DNA from: Rhodospirillaceae bacterium
GTDB taxonomy: Bacteria > Pseudomonadota > Alphaproteobacteria > UBA11136
Length of the DNA stretch: 6,825 bases
NCBI GenBank assembly: GCA_018663165.1
Contig: JABJES010000239.1
Span: 1-6,825 of the forward strand
Reading direction: 5' to 3'
Shown: positions 1 to 6,719 of the stretch, piece by piece
Layout: the number at the start of each line of letters is the position of its first letter
How positions within the stretch are numbered: the stretch's first letter is position 1
Program-made: the position numbers and the translations under genes
The notes under the pieces: generated by a model
Seen by the model: the letters and a program-made list of their open reading frames with translations, nothing else
Told to the model about the DNA's origin: nothing
The model's database searches: none

Positions 1-468
1 GGGATATGCTTGCGAGTGCTCACCGCCGCCCCTTGGCAACGCTGCCAATTCCATCTGGCGCAGAACGCCATCCATCATGCGCCCAGCCTGGCGATCCGCA
101 AGCATATTGGGCTTGAGCTACGCCAGATCTGGAACGCCCCAAATATGGCGGCGGCGGAGGAAAACCTGCGCCAGCTGGTGGCAGGTTACCGCGACAAAGC
201 CCCGAACCTGGCGCAATGGCTTGAAGACAATATCCCCGAGGGTCTGGCGGTGTTTATCCTGCCCGAGCATCACCGCCGGCGTCTGCGCACCTCCAACCCA
301 ATCGAGCGCGCCATCCAACAGGAGATCAAGCGCCGTACGATCAAAGTGCGGGTCTTTCCAAACGAAGCATCACTCGAACGCCTGGTCAGCGCGGTCCTGG
401 TCGAAATCGACGACAAATGGGCCACCGCCGACAAGGCCTACATCAATTGGAAATGCCAGGATGACTGA
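1..468 (+). CDS. IS256/Mutator-family transposase, C-terminal part (5' end outside window)
   Basis: This is the C-terminal part of a DDE transposase that would cut and join the ends of an IS256-type insertion sequence. The frame is open from base 1, so the N-terminal portion, including the two catalytic aspartates, lies upstream or is lost. Numbering residues from the TTG at base 10, the family hallmarks are WQRCQFHLAQN (about 9-19, the C-x2-H signature), then RLRTSNPIERAIQQEIKRRT (about 91-110), where Glu99 should be the third catalytic acidic residue, then VRVFPNEASLERLVSAVL (about 113-130). The family is usually around 400 residues; only about 155 are visible. The tail DKAYINWKCQDD ends at TGA 466-468. 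The first few residues (GICLRV) do not clearly match the usual sequence before WQRC, so the window edge may lie close to a breakpoint. I did not recognise the terminal inverted repeat expected just downstream. Family assignment is firm; whether the copy is functional is unknown. Confidence 0.9.
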   Translation, partial: GICLRVLTAAPWQRCQFHLAQNAIHHAPSLAIRKHIGLELRQIWNAPNMAAAEENLRQLVAGYRDKAPNLAQWLEDNIPEGLAVFILPEHHRRRLRTSNPIERAIQQEIKRRTIKVRVFPNEASLERLVSAVLVEIDDKWATADKAYINWKCQDD

Positions 469-496
469 TCAGTGGAAATCCAAAAGTCCATACTTC

Positions 497-1018
497 ATGT
501 TGCACAATCAACTATATCAAGTTCGGCCGCACCACTTTTCCCTTGTTTTGGCAGCCGTAGAAAATTCGAATTTGACCGCATTCGGTTTTTTCGAAATCGA
601 CAAAGAAACCTGCCAGCTTGAAGGTAGTTCAGCTGACAACATGGAACAGGTTTGTGAATTTTCCGCGCGGGACAGACCAGGTTTTGAGAAAATCGTAAAA
701 GATCCTAAAGAATTCAAGAAACTGGGCGTAATAAAAAAGGATTCTGTCCATCATGAAGAGCAAGCCGCCAAAGATTACGCGTCGGGGCTTTTTTTAGAGG
801 TTTTGCAAAAGCAGCGTACTTTGGACGATGCTTATACAGATTTGGTTGCATTCAAGAAAAGACTTAAATGGGTGCAAGCGATATCGAAATCTAAACGCAA
901 ACTTGACCGTGCCGTCTTATTGCGTGATTATCGTGATCAGGAATTACGCTGTGAAGCGTTTTTTCTTCACCTGTCAGACACGATCAAACCTAAATCTTGG
1001 CATATGGATGCCGTTTAG
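497..1018 (+). CDS. Hypothetical protein of unknown function, possibly truncated by the adjacent insertion sequence
   Basis: I do not recognise this protein. From ATG 497 it is 173 residues. The same frame also has an ATG at 461 that overlaps the transposase stop (ATGACTGA), and it stays open far back into the transposase gene. Neither ATG has a convincing Shine-Dalgarno sequence, so the true start is uncertain and this may be the 3' end of a gene interrupted by the insertion sequence. The protein is polar, with no signal peptide or membrane segment. Its C-terminal half is rich in Lys, Arg and Glu and looks helical (KKRLKWVQAISKSKRKLDRA). No catalytic motif stands out. Composition differs from its neighbours: bases 661-780 are about 43% GC by count, against 70% for 1201-1260 in the next gene, which suggests a separate origin. 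It ends at TAG 1016-1018, 44 bases before the TAXI gene. That it is coding at all is supported mainly by its length and by residues that read like a protein. Confidence 0.5.
   Translation: MLHNQLYQVRPHHFSLVLAAVENSNLTAFGFFEIDKETCQLEGSSADNMEQVCEFSARDRPGFEKIVKDPKEFKKLGVIKKDSVHHEEQAAKDYASGLFLEVLQKQRTLDDAYTDLVAFKKRLKWVQAISKSKRKLDRAVLLRDYRDQELRCEAFFLHLSDTIKPKSWHMDAV
903..931 (+). promoter_or_regulatory. Candidate sigma70-type promoter for the TAXI operon
   Basis: TTGACC (903-908) and GATTAT (926-931) are separated by 17 bases. They match the -35 consensus at 5 of 6 positions and the -10 at 4 of 6. The site lies inside the 3' end of the upstream hypothetical gene, about 130 bases before the TAXI start codon. 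There is almost no other space for an operon promoter, because the gap from 1019 to 1062 is only 44 bases. A match of this quality can occur by chance in AT-richer DNA, so this is a weak prediction. Confidence 0.2.
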
Positions 1019-1050
1019 GGAGCGCTTGAAGTCAAATTACAACAAGTAAA

Positions 1051-1055
1051 GGGAG
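1051..1055 (+). promoter_or_regulatory. Ribosome binding site of the TAXI binding-protein gene
   Basis: GGGAG, within AAAGGGAGA, lies 7 bases before ATG 1063. It is a strong Shine-Dalgarno match and fixes this start, which is also the one giving a complete signal peptide. Confidence 0.75.
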
Positions 1056-1062
1056 ACCAATT

Positions 1063-2058
1063 ATGAAGTTCAAAGGAAAACTCTTAGCCGCCGTTGTTGC
1101 GGGGCTAGCCCTGATCGGCGGGCTCGCCGAGGCTCAGGAAATGAAGTTCTTTCGTATCGGCACCGGTGGCGCTGGCGGCACCTACTTCCCGATCGGTGGG
1201 CTGATCGCCAACGCCATCTCAAGCCCGCCGGGCTCGCGCTCTTGCGCTAAGGGCGGCACCTGCGGCGTGCCAGGCCTGATTGCCATCGCGGTTTCGACCA
1301 ACGCCTCGGTGGCTAACATGAACGCTATCCACGCCGGTTTGCTCGATGCGGGTCTGGCCGGCGCGCAGAGCGTCACGCAAGGCTACGAAGGCACCGGAAA
1401 ATTCGTCGGCAACAAGAAGGACAAGGTGCGCGTCATCGCCAACCTTTACCCAGAAGACATGCATCTGGTGCTGAAGAAAGGCCTCAAGCTCGACAGCCTC
1501 AAAGACCTGAATGGCAAGCGCGTTGGCGTCGCTGCCGCTGGTTCTGGGACCCAGGTTTCGGTGAAGATGATCCTCAAACACTACAACATCACCGCCAATC
1601 AGCATGAGTTGAATCTGGGTCAGAGCACTCAGCGTCTCGCCGATGGGCAAATTGACGCTTTTTTCTATGCTGGTGGCTGGCCCTTTGCGGCGCTAATCCA
1701 GTTGGGCTCCACCAAGGGCTTTGATCTTTATTCGTTCTCCAAGGATGAAATCAAGGCCATCAATGGCATTATTCCTTACTATGTTGAATCAATGATCCCG
1801 GCTGGTGGTTACGAGAATATCAAGCACGATACACCGACCCTCGCCGTGAACGGCCAGCTTGTGACGAGCATCGATCAGCCCGCTGATCTCATTTATGGGA
1901 TCACCAAGGCGCTGTGGAGCAAGAAGACCCGCGGTCTCTTGGACAAAGGTCATGCCAAGGGCAAGCAAATTCGCTTGGAAACGGCTCTCAAGGGTGTGCT
2001 GATCCCGCTGCATCCGGGTGCCGAGAAGTACTACAGGGAAAAGGGCATGATCAAATAA
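1063..2058 (+). CDS. TAXI-family TRAP transporter solute-binding protein
   Basis: This is the periplasmic receptor of a tripartite TRAP transporter, TAXI subfamily: it binds the substrate and delivers it to the membrane permease. It is 331 residues, a normal family length. Residues 1-24 form a Sec signal peptide with lysines at 2, 4 and 6, a hydrophobic core (LLAAVVAGLALIGG) and a likely cut after AEA24. The mature N-terminus has the family motif FRIGTGGAGGTYFPIGGLIA (30-49), followed by PPGSRSCAKGGTCGVPG (55-71). Cys61 and Cys67 could form a disulfide. Other typical stretches are VRVIANLYPEDMHLVLKKG, GKRVGVAAAGSGTQVS, DGQIDAFFYAGGWP and a C-terminal TSIDQPADLIYGITKALW. The permease gene follows after a 111-base spacer with a hairpin-capable repeat. 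TAXI proteins are known or proposed to carry glutamate, 2-oxoglutarate and related compounds. The substrate here cannot be read from sequence; the downstream hutF hints at an amino-acid-like acid such as a histidine-degradation intermediate. Confidence 0.95.
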   Translation: MKFKGKLLAAVVAGLALIGGLAEAQEMKFFRIGTGGAGGTYFPIGGLIANAISSPPGSRSCAKGGTCGVPGLIAIAVSTNASVANMNAIHAGLLDAGLAGAQSVTQGYEGTGKFVGNKKDKVRVIANLYPEDMHLVLKKGLKLDSLKDLNGKRVGVAAAGSGTQVSVKMILKHYNITANQHELNLGQSTQRLADGQIDAFFYAGGWPFAALIQLGSTKGFDLYSFSKDEIKAINGIIPYYVESMIPAGGYENIKHDTPTLAVNGQLVTSIDQPADLIYGITKALWSKKTRGLLDKGHAKGKQIRLETALKGVLIPLHPGAEKYYREKGMIK

Positions 2059-2067
2059 TTGCCCAAT

Positions 2068-2114
2068 GCGTCGCGACGGAGGTAGGCATTTGACGTACGC
2101 CGCCGTCGCGACGC
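2068..2114 (+). repeat. Perfect 12-bp inverted repeat, two copies of palindrome CGTCGCGACG
   Basis: The left arm GCGTCGCGACGG (2068-2079) and right arm CCGTCGCGACGC (2103-2114) are perfect reverse complements separated by 23 bases. In RNA they could form a GC-rich stem in the spacer between binding-protein and permease genes. No U-run follows directly; a T-rich stretch lies at about 2136-2150. It is therefore not a classic intrinsic terminator. It could instead stabilise the upstream mRNA or reduce read-through, so that the binding protein is made in excess over the permease, as is common for binding-protein-dependent transporters. Each arm also contains the self-palindrome CGTCGCGACG (2069-2078 and 2104-2113), with centres 35 bases apart, so a pair of protein-binding sites is an alternative. 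Confidence 0.65.
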
Positions 2115-2156
2115 GCCGCTTCGCATATATATGCCATTATATTTTTATTTAGTGAC

Positions 2157-2162
2157 AAGGGG
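2157..2162 (+). promoter_or_regulatory. Ribosome binding site that supports the GTG start of the permease
   Basis: AAGGGG lies 7 bases before GTG 2170. It supports this non-ATG start. The resulting N-terminus (MAEFDIKKAQELEEKFDSG) is a plausible soluble leader before the first membrane segment. Confidence 0.65.
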
Positions 2163-2169
2163 TTAGGCT

Positions 2170-4263
2170 GTGGCGGAATTTGATATAAAAAAGGCTCAGG
2201 AACTGGAGGAGAAATTCGATTCTGGCCTTCATACCCGCGCCCTTGGCCCCTGGGTTCTGAATTTCTCGCTGGCGTTCTCAATTCTATTCGCGGTCTACCA
2301 TTACATTACGGCTGGCATCGGCGTACCCGTCGATTACTGGCATATGGGTATTCATATGTCTGGTGTCATTCTGCTGGTCTTTATCGGCTTTCCCGTGATC
2401 AAGGGTGACCATGCCTGGAAGCTGCATCCGAACACCTGGTGGCGATACGCCAACGTACCCCTCTGGGACTGGGTGCTTATTGCCGCCGGCATTGCTTCGT
2501 CACTCTACATCGGCATCACTTGGTACGAAATTAATTTCACGGTCTTGGGCCAGCACTTCTTTTTACCGGAACAGGTGATCCGACAGGGTGACCCCCACGC
2601 CATAGATGTGATATTTGGCACAGTTTTGATCGTTGTTCTTTTGGAAGCTGTGCGCCGGACCCTAGGCATCGTCGTGCCGATCATCATCATTGCTTTTACA
2701 ATTTTCGCAGTGTTTGGCAAATACATGCCGCTTCAAATCCTCAAGCACCCGGGCATCAACTGGGCCCATTATATCAACAACATGTATTTCCCCGCCGAAG
2801 GAATTTTTGGCATTACGCTATGGATCGTTTCTACCGTGGTTTTTCATTTTGTCCTCTTCGGCGTGCTCGCGCAACGAATGGGTCTGGGCCAGTTTTTTGT
2901 TGATATGGCGACAGTGATAGCAGGGCGCTACACCGGCGGCCTGGCCAAGGTCAGCGTGGTGTCGTCGGCGTTTTTCGGCACCATCTCGGGATCCTCCATT
3001 GCCAATACGGTTTCAACGGGTTCGCTGACAATCCCCAACATGAAACGCATGGGCTATCCGGGTCATCTGGCCGGCGGCGTCGAGGCTGCGTCCAGTGCCG
3101 GCGGTCAGGTTACCCCGCCGATCATGGGCGCCGCCGCCTTCATCATGGCCGAGTTTCTGGAAGTCCCCTATACCACCATTATCATCGCTGCCGCCGTGCC
3201 GGCCGCCATGCACTATATTGGTGTGCTCTGTATCGTTCACTTCCAGGCCAAGCGTTTAGGCCTCAAGGGCGTGCCGGAAGAAGAAATTCCGCAGCTAGTC
3301 GCGGTTATCAAGAAGGGATGGCCGACGGTTTTACCCTTGGTCGCGCTGATTTATGTGTTGTTCAGTGGCTACTCGCCCCATATGGCGGCCTTCTGGGGGA
3401 TCAGCACGGCGCTTGCGGTCGGCTTCCTTAATCCCATGCACCGAATCAAAGTGAGTGACATCATTGAAGCCTGTATTACCGGCGTCAAATATGCCCTCGC
3501 GGTCGGCGCTGTCTGCTCCGCCATCGGCATCGTCGTCGGCGTCGTCAACTCCACGGGCCTCGGTTTTCGCCTTGGTTTCATGGTCGCCGATAGTGCCTAC
3601 GCGATCGCCGAAAACATTCTCGCCCCGATCTCCTGGATTCCCTTGATGGACATCACTTTAGAGGAAATGACGCTGTTTGTGTCGCTGGTTCTGATTGCCG
3701 TTACTTGCATCATGATGGGGGCGGGGCTACCGACGACGGCGCTCTACATCATGCTCGTCACCGTCGCCCAACCGGCTCTGGCCAACCTGGGCATCCCACC
3801 GCTGGCGTCTCATCTTTTCGTGCTTTATTACGGGGTCATTTCGGAAATCACGCCGCCGGTCTGCGCCTCGGCCTACGCGGCGGCCGGAATCGCCGGCGCC
3901 AACCCATTCAGGACTGGTTGTTCCGCCTTCACACTGGGTATAGGAAAACTCTTGGTGCCCATGGTCTTCGTCTATTCGCCGGCGATGCTAATCGTTCTCG
4001 AAGAATACTTTACTTGGGGCGCATTTTTGGAAACCACCTTGGCCTGCGCCCTTGGCATCGCCATGATGGCGACTGCCGTCAGTGGATATTTCATCGGCCA
4101 TATGCCGTGGATATTCCGGATCCTGATTGGCATAGCCGCCCTATTCATGGTCGCACCGGGCTTGACCAGCGATATGTATGCCTTGGTGTTGGCCCTTCCT
4201 GTGCTGATACAGCAAGTGGCGGCGCGGAGGCGGGAAGGAAACGCCGCAAACATTGCAACCTAA
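2170..4263 (+). CDS. TRAP transporter fused permease (small 4TM and large 12TM parts in one protein)
   Basis: This inner-membrane protein moves substrate from the TAXI binding protein into the cytoplasm, driven by an ion gradient (usually Na+ in the TRAP family). It has 697 residues, the usual size for fused DctQ/DctM permeases of TAXI systems. After a charged leader (1-26), hydrophobic segments fall at about 27-46, 63-78, 101-118, 147-182 and 212-236, and continue to about 681, roughly 17 or more in total. The DctM-like core has the paired motifs of the family: GTISGSSIANTVSTGSLTIP (270-289) with GGQVTPPIMGAAAF (311-324), and in the second half GAGLPTTALY (517-526) with SEITPPVCASAYAAAGIAGA (558-577). 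The related serine/glycine-rich hairpins and TPP turns in each half fit the inverted-repeat elevator fold with its ion sites. The C-terminus after the last membrane segment is short and basic (ARRREGNAANIAT). The gene starts with GTG behind AAGGGG and looks intact. It runs straight into the oxidoreductase remnant, with no intergenic gap. Confidence 0.95.
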   Translation: MAEFDIKKAQELEEKFDSGLHTRALGPWVLNFSLAFSILFAVYHYITAGIGVPVDYWHMGIHMSGVILLVFIGFPVIKGDHAWKLHPNTWWRYANVPLWDWVLIAAGIASSLYIGITWYEINFTVLGQHFFLPEQVIRQGDPHAIDVIFGTVLIVVLLEAVRRTLGIVVPIIIIAFTIFAVFGKYMPLQILKHPGINWAHYINNMYFPAEGIFGITLWIVSTVVFHFVLFGVLAQRMGLGQFFVDMATVIAGRYTGGLAKVSVVSSAFFGTISGSSIANTVSTGSLTIPNMKRMGYPGHLAGGVEAASSAGGQVTPPIMGAAAFIMAEFLEVPYTTIIIAAAVPAAMHYIGVLCIVHFQAKRLGLKGVPEEEIPQLVAVIKKGWPTVLPLVALIYVLFSGYSPHMAAFWGISTALAVGFLNPMHRIKVSDIIEACITGVKYALAVGAVCSAIGIVVGVVNSTGLGFRLGFMVADSAYAIAENILAPISWIPLMDITLEEMTLFVSLVLIAVTCIMMGAGLPTTALYIMLVTVAQPALANLGIPPLASHLFVLYYGVISEITPPVCASAYAAAGIAGANPFRTGCSAFTLGIGKLLVPMVFVYSPAMLIVLEEYFTWGAFLETTLACALGIAMMATAVSGYFIGHMPWIFRILIGIAALFMVAPGLTSDMYALVLALPVLIQQVAARRREGNAANIAT

Positions 4264-5138
4264 TATCTTAACGCCGATGTTGGCCTCCGAAATACATGAT
4301 CCGGCGGCGGCGGCATTCGCCAATACTGCAACGGTCGTTTGCGATCAGACATTGCCCGCAGATTATCCGACAAACGTCCGATCCCTGGCAACCCTCAACA
4401 CCGGGTCCGGACACTTTGATAACGCCAATCCCTTTCAGACTGTCCAGGCCTTTAAACAAAAAGCCCTTTCCCTGGGCATTCGCTTTGTCGAAAACAATCT
4501 GTTCGTATCGCTGGAAAAACAGGGTGGATTTTGGCGTATTAAATCCGCGCGATGCAATATTGAAGCGCCGGTTCTGGTCAATTGCGCCGGGGCCTGGGGC
4601 GATCAAATCGCCGCCATGCTCCGCGATCCTGTACCTATTGGAGGCCCAGGCCCTGATGCTGATAATCACGGATCGTCTGAAACCCTTCGTCAAGCCGGTG
4701 CTCAGTGTGTAGGGCCGCTCGCTCTCGTTCAAACAGTTCTACAACGGCACCGTGCTCATTGGCGGCGCGTTCCGGGGTTGGGCCGAACCAGAGTACAACC
4801 GCACTCACCTGGACCCAAGGGGTCTCGCCGCCAATGCAGCTAACGTGGCGGTTGTCTTTCCAGCTATTCGGGGCGCACGGATCATGCGCTGCTGGGCCGG
4901 GATTGTGGGACGCATGGCGGACGACATTCCGGTGATTGGCGCAAGCACCGCCGAAGGTGCATTCCATGCATTTGAGTTTTCCGCACATGGTTTTGCACTT
5001 TCACCCATCGTCGGTAGAATCATAGCAGATCTGGTCACCAAGGGTACAACCAATCTGCCCAAAGACGCATTTTCCGTTGAGCGGTTTTCAATAACTGCGA
5101 GCTACCGTCTTCAGGTGGCAATACTTAGATTTCTTTAA
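4264..5138 (+). pseudogene. Broken FAD-dependent oxidoreductase (DAO / sarcosine-oxidase-like)
   Basis: Members of this family are flavoproteins that oxidise amines or amino acids such as sarcosine, glycine and D-amino acids. Homology reads in two frames. In the first, up to about 4636, are GHFDNANPFQTVQAFKQKAL, GIRFVENN and APVLVNCAGAWGDQIAAML, the last being the conserved segment in which the oxidase family contacts FAD. After base 4636 the reading shifts by +1, consistent with an extra A near 4637: DPVP must be followed by LEAQALMLIITDRLKPF in the next frame. That frame hits TAG at 4710-4712, then continues without a stop through GRSLSFKQFYNGTVLIGGAF, MRCWAGIVGRMADDIPVIGA, FHAFEFSAHGFALSPIVGRI and NLPKDAFSVERF to TAA 5136-5138. 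Joining the frames gives about 290 residues against roughly 370-430 for the family. The missing part is the N-terminal GxGxxG domain, and no remnant of it is recognisable after the permease stop. The start of homology between 4264 and about 4390 is uncertain. It is almost certainly inactive unless the two lesions are sequencing errors, and even then the N-terminus is absent. Confidence 0.85.
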
Positions 5139-5146
5139 CATAGCCT

Positions 5147-5151
5147 ACGGA
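5147..5151 (+). promoter_or_regulatory. Weak ribosome binding site of hutF
   Basis: ACGGA lies 6 bases before ATG 5158 and is only a partial Shine-Dalgarno match. The start is instead decided by alignment to the family N-terminus (a short strand, then ALLPDGW). The stop of the broken upstream gene lies 19 bases before the ATG, so hutF may once have relied partly on translational coupling. Confidence 0.35.
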
Positions 5152-5157
5152 ATTTTC

Positions 5158-6540
5158 ATGAAACACCTGTACGCGGACATGGCGCTACTTCCCGATGGTT
5201 GGGCAATGGATGTCAGAGTCATGATTGATGGCACTGGACAAATCGTTTCTGTCGAGCAAGAAACCAAACCGCAGGTAGGGGATGAGTTATTGAAGGGGAA
5301 GGTTCTTCTGCCGGCACCAAGCAACTTGCACAGTCATGCTTTTCAACGCGCCCTTGCCGGATTGACCGAGGTTCGCGGCACCGCAGGACAGGACAGTTTC
5401 GAAACCTGGCGCCAATTAATGTACAAGTTTCTTGGCCTGCTGGTCCCCGAACAGATTGAGGTGATTGCCGCGCTTTCGCAGATTGAAATGATGGAGTCGG
5501 GGTTTGCCAGCGTGGGTGAATTTCATTATTTACATCATCAAAATGGCGGGCAGTCTTATGATGATCCCGCCGAACTCTCCCGGCGAATTATCGCCTCGGC
5601 CGGTGAAACGGGTATCGGTTTAACTCTCCTGCCCGTGTATTATTCACAGGGCGGCGTCGATGGCCGGGCCTTGGAAGGCGGGCAGTTGCGTTTTGGAAAC
5701 AATTTAGATCGTTTTGCGGGTATCTGGTCGGGCGCGCGAGAGGCAATCGAAAAACTGGGCGCTGATCATGCGCTGGGAATTGCGCCTCACTCTCTTCGGG
5801 CGGTTTCCAAAATAGATTTAACCCGGTTGACCGAGACCTACCCGAAAGGCCCTATCCATATTCATATTGCCGAACAGGCCGCCGAAATCCAAGAGATAAC
5901 GGCGGCCTACGGGCAACGGCCCATTGCCTGGCTATTCGACAATCTCACAGTCGATAAGAATTGGTGCCTCGTCCATGCCACCCATATGAACGACGAAGAA
6001 ATCACAATATTGGCTACGTCGGGGGCGGTCGCCGGTCTTTGTCCAGTCACCGAGGCAAATCTGGGCGATGGTATTTTTCCGGCGGATAGATTTTTAAACC
6101 GTGGTGGCTCCATTGGATTGGGTACGGATTCCAATATTGCTATCGACCTGGTTCAGGAGATGCGGCTTCTGGAGTATTCCCAGCGCTTGCGCGACCGGGC
6201 ACGATCTGTTTTGGGCGAAAAGAACAAATCAACGGGCAGGTATTTGTTCGATGAGATATGCAGGGGCGGCGCTCAGGCCACCGGGCGGCGGAGCGGCAAG
6301 ATCGCACCGGGAGTGTGGGCGGACTTCATGGCTCTTGACCGAAATGCGCTTTCCATTGCCGGCTTGAAAGAAGACCTGTTGCTTGACGCGTGGATTTTTT
6401 CTTCAAAGGATCAATTGGTGAGCGACTTATGGTCGGCAGGCCGCCACATGGTCAAGGAAGGACGCCACATCCACCGCCATAGCATCGAAAAGCGGTATCG
6501 TAAGACTATTATCCGTCATCAAAACATTTGGGACTGTTGA
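5158..6540 (+). CDS. hutF: N-formimino-L-glutamate deiminase (formimidoylglutamate deiminase)
   Basis: This cytoplasmic amidohydrolase-superfamily enzyme hydrolyses N-formimino-L-glutamate to N-formyl-L-glutamate and ammonia. That is the fourth step of the five-step histidine degradation route, before HutG. It has 460 residues, close to the roughly 450 usual for HutF. Family landmarks in order are ALLPDGWAMDVR (9-20), NLHSHAFQRALAGL (56-69) with metal ligands His58 and His60 and substrate-side Gln63, SFETWRQLMYKF (80-91), VGEFHYLHH (119-127), APHSLRAVS (209-217), HIHIAEQ (234-240) with metal ligand His236 and catalytic Glu239, CLVHATH (270-276) with His273, VTEANLGDGIFPA (297-309), and GLGTDSNIAID (320-330) with metal-site Asp324. 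The C-terminus (GKIAPGVWADFMALD) completes the small beta domain. All expected active-site residues are present, so it looks functional. The family's usual PG before the HSH motif is PA here (52-53). No hutH, hutU, hutI or hutG lies in the window; the gene follows a TAXI transporter and a broken flavoenzyme. An alternative is a related deiminase with a different formimino substrate. Confidence 0.93.
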   Translation: MKHLYADMALLPDGWAMDVRVMIDGTGQIVSVEQETKPQVGDELLKGKVLLPAPSNLHSHAFQRALAGLTEVRGTAGQDSFETWRQLMYKFLGLLVPEQIEVIAALSQIEMMESGFASVGEFHYLHHQNGGQSYDDPAELSRRIIASAGETGIGLTLLPVYYSQGGVDGRALEGGQLRFGNNLDRFAGIWSGAREAIEKLGADHALGIAPHSLRAVSKIDLTRLTETYPKGPIHIHIAEQAAEIQEITAAYGQRPIAWLFDNLTVDKNWCLVHATHMNDEEITILATSGAVAGLCPVTEANLGDGIFPADRFLNRGGSIGLGTDSNIAIDLVQEMRLLEYSQRLRDRARSVLGEKNKSTGRYLFDEICRGGAQATGRRSGKIAPGVWADFMALDRNALSIAGLKEDLLLDAWIFSSKDQLVSDLWSAGRHMVKEGRHIHRHSIEKRYRKTIIRHQNIWDC

Positions 6541-6719
6541 ACCTGTTTCATAATGGGGCTTCAATCTCATCTTGGAGCATTGTCAGAGGAAATTGCACGA
6601 GAAAAAAGCTGCTTCATCGACATTGGAAGTGGCTTTCAAAAGGTTATAACCCCCGCCTGACCGTCATCTGTAGTAGTCGAGATTCGATCTGACAGTTACC
6701 GATTTTGAGGCGGTGTTTG
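6541..6719. other. Gene-poor stretch after hutF
   Basis: No intact gene, RNA gene or recognisable intrinsic terminator is seen here. A 35-codon plus-strand frame starts at ATG 6553, only 12 bases after the hutF stop, and ends at TGA 6658-6660. It encodes a short peptide (MGLQSHLGALSEEIARE, then KSCFIDIGSGFQKVITPA) with no Shine-Dalgarno sequence. It could be the remaining N-terminus of a former next gene or simply chance. The stretch leads into insertion-sequence-like debris. Confidence 0.4.

Noticed and set aside
77..460. Upstream part of the long frame that ends at 1018
   Set aside because: It is out of frame with the transposase, reads as arginine/serine/tryptophan-rich shadow sequence, and is not credible protein; only the part beyond 461 is considered.
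1219..1650. 143-residue minus-strand open frame opposite the TAXI gene
   Set aside because: The plus strand encodes a complete TAXI protein with all its motifs; the antisense frame is a by-product of its codon usage.
2068..2150. Intrinsic transcription terminator after the TAXI gene
   Set aside because: The hairpin is strong, but the T-rich stretch starts more than 20 bases after the stem and the permease must be expressed from the same unit, so a classic terminator is not supported.
3705..4271. 188-residue plus-strand open frame inside the permease gene
   Set aside because: It is a shadow of the clearly coding TRAP permease frame; its translation is rich in His, Arg and Gly with no family resemblance.
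4300..4315. GGC triplet run as a possible microsatellite
   Set aside because: Only about four units of CGG/GGC, ordinary for GC-rich DNA.
4268..4732. 154-residue minus-strand open frame opposite the oxidoreductase remnant
   Set aside because: The plus-strand frames carry recognisable DAO-family segments; the antisense translation shows none.
4253..4843. Reading 4253-4843 as an intact 196-residue protein
   Set aside because: After about 4636 this frame loses homology, while the next frame continues the family sequence, so the ORF runs past a frameshift into noise.
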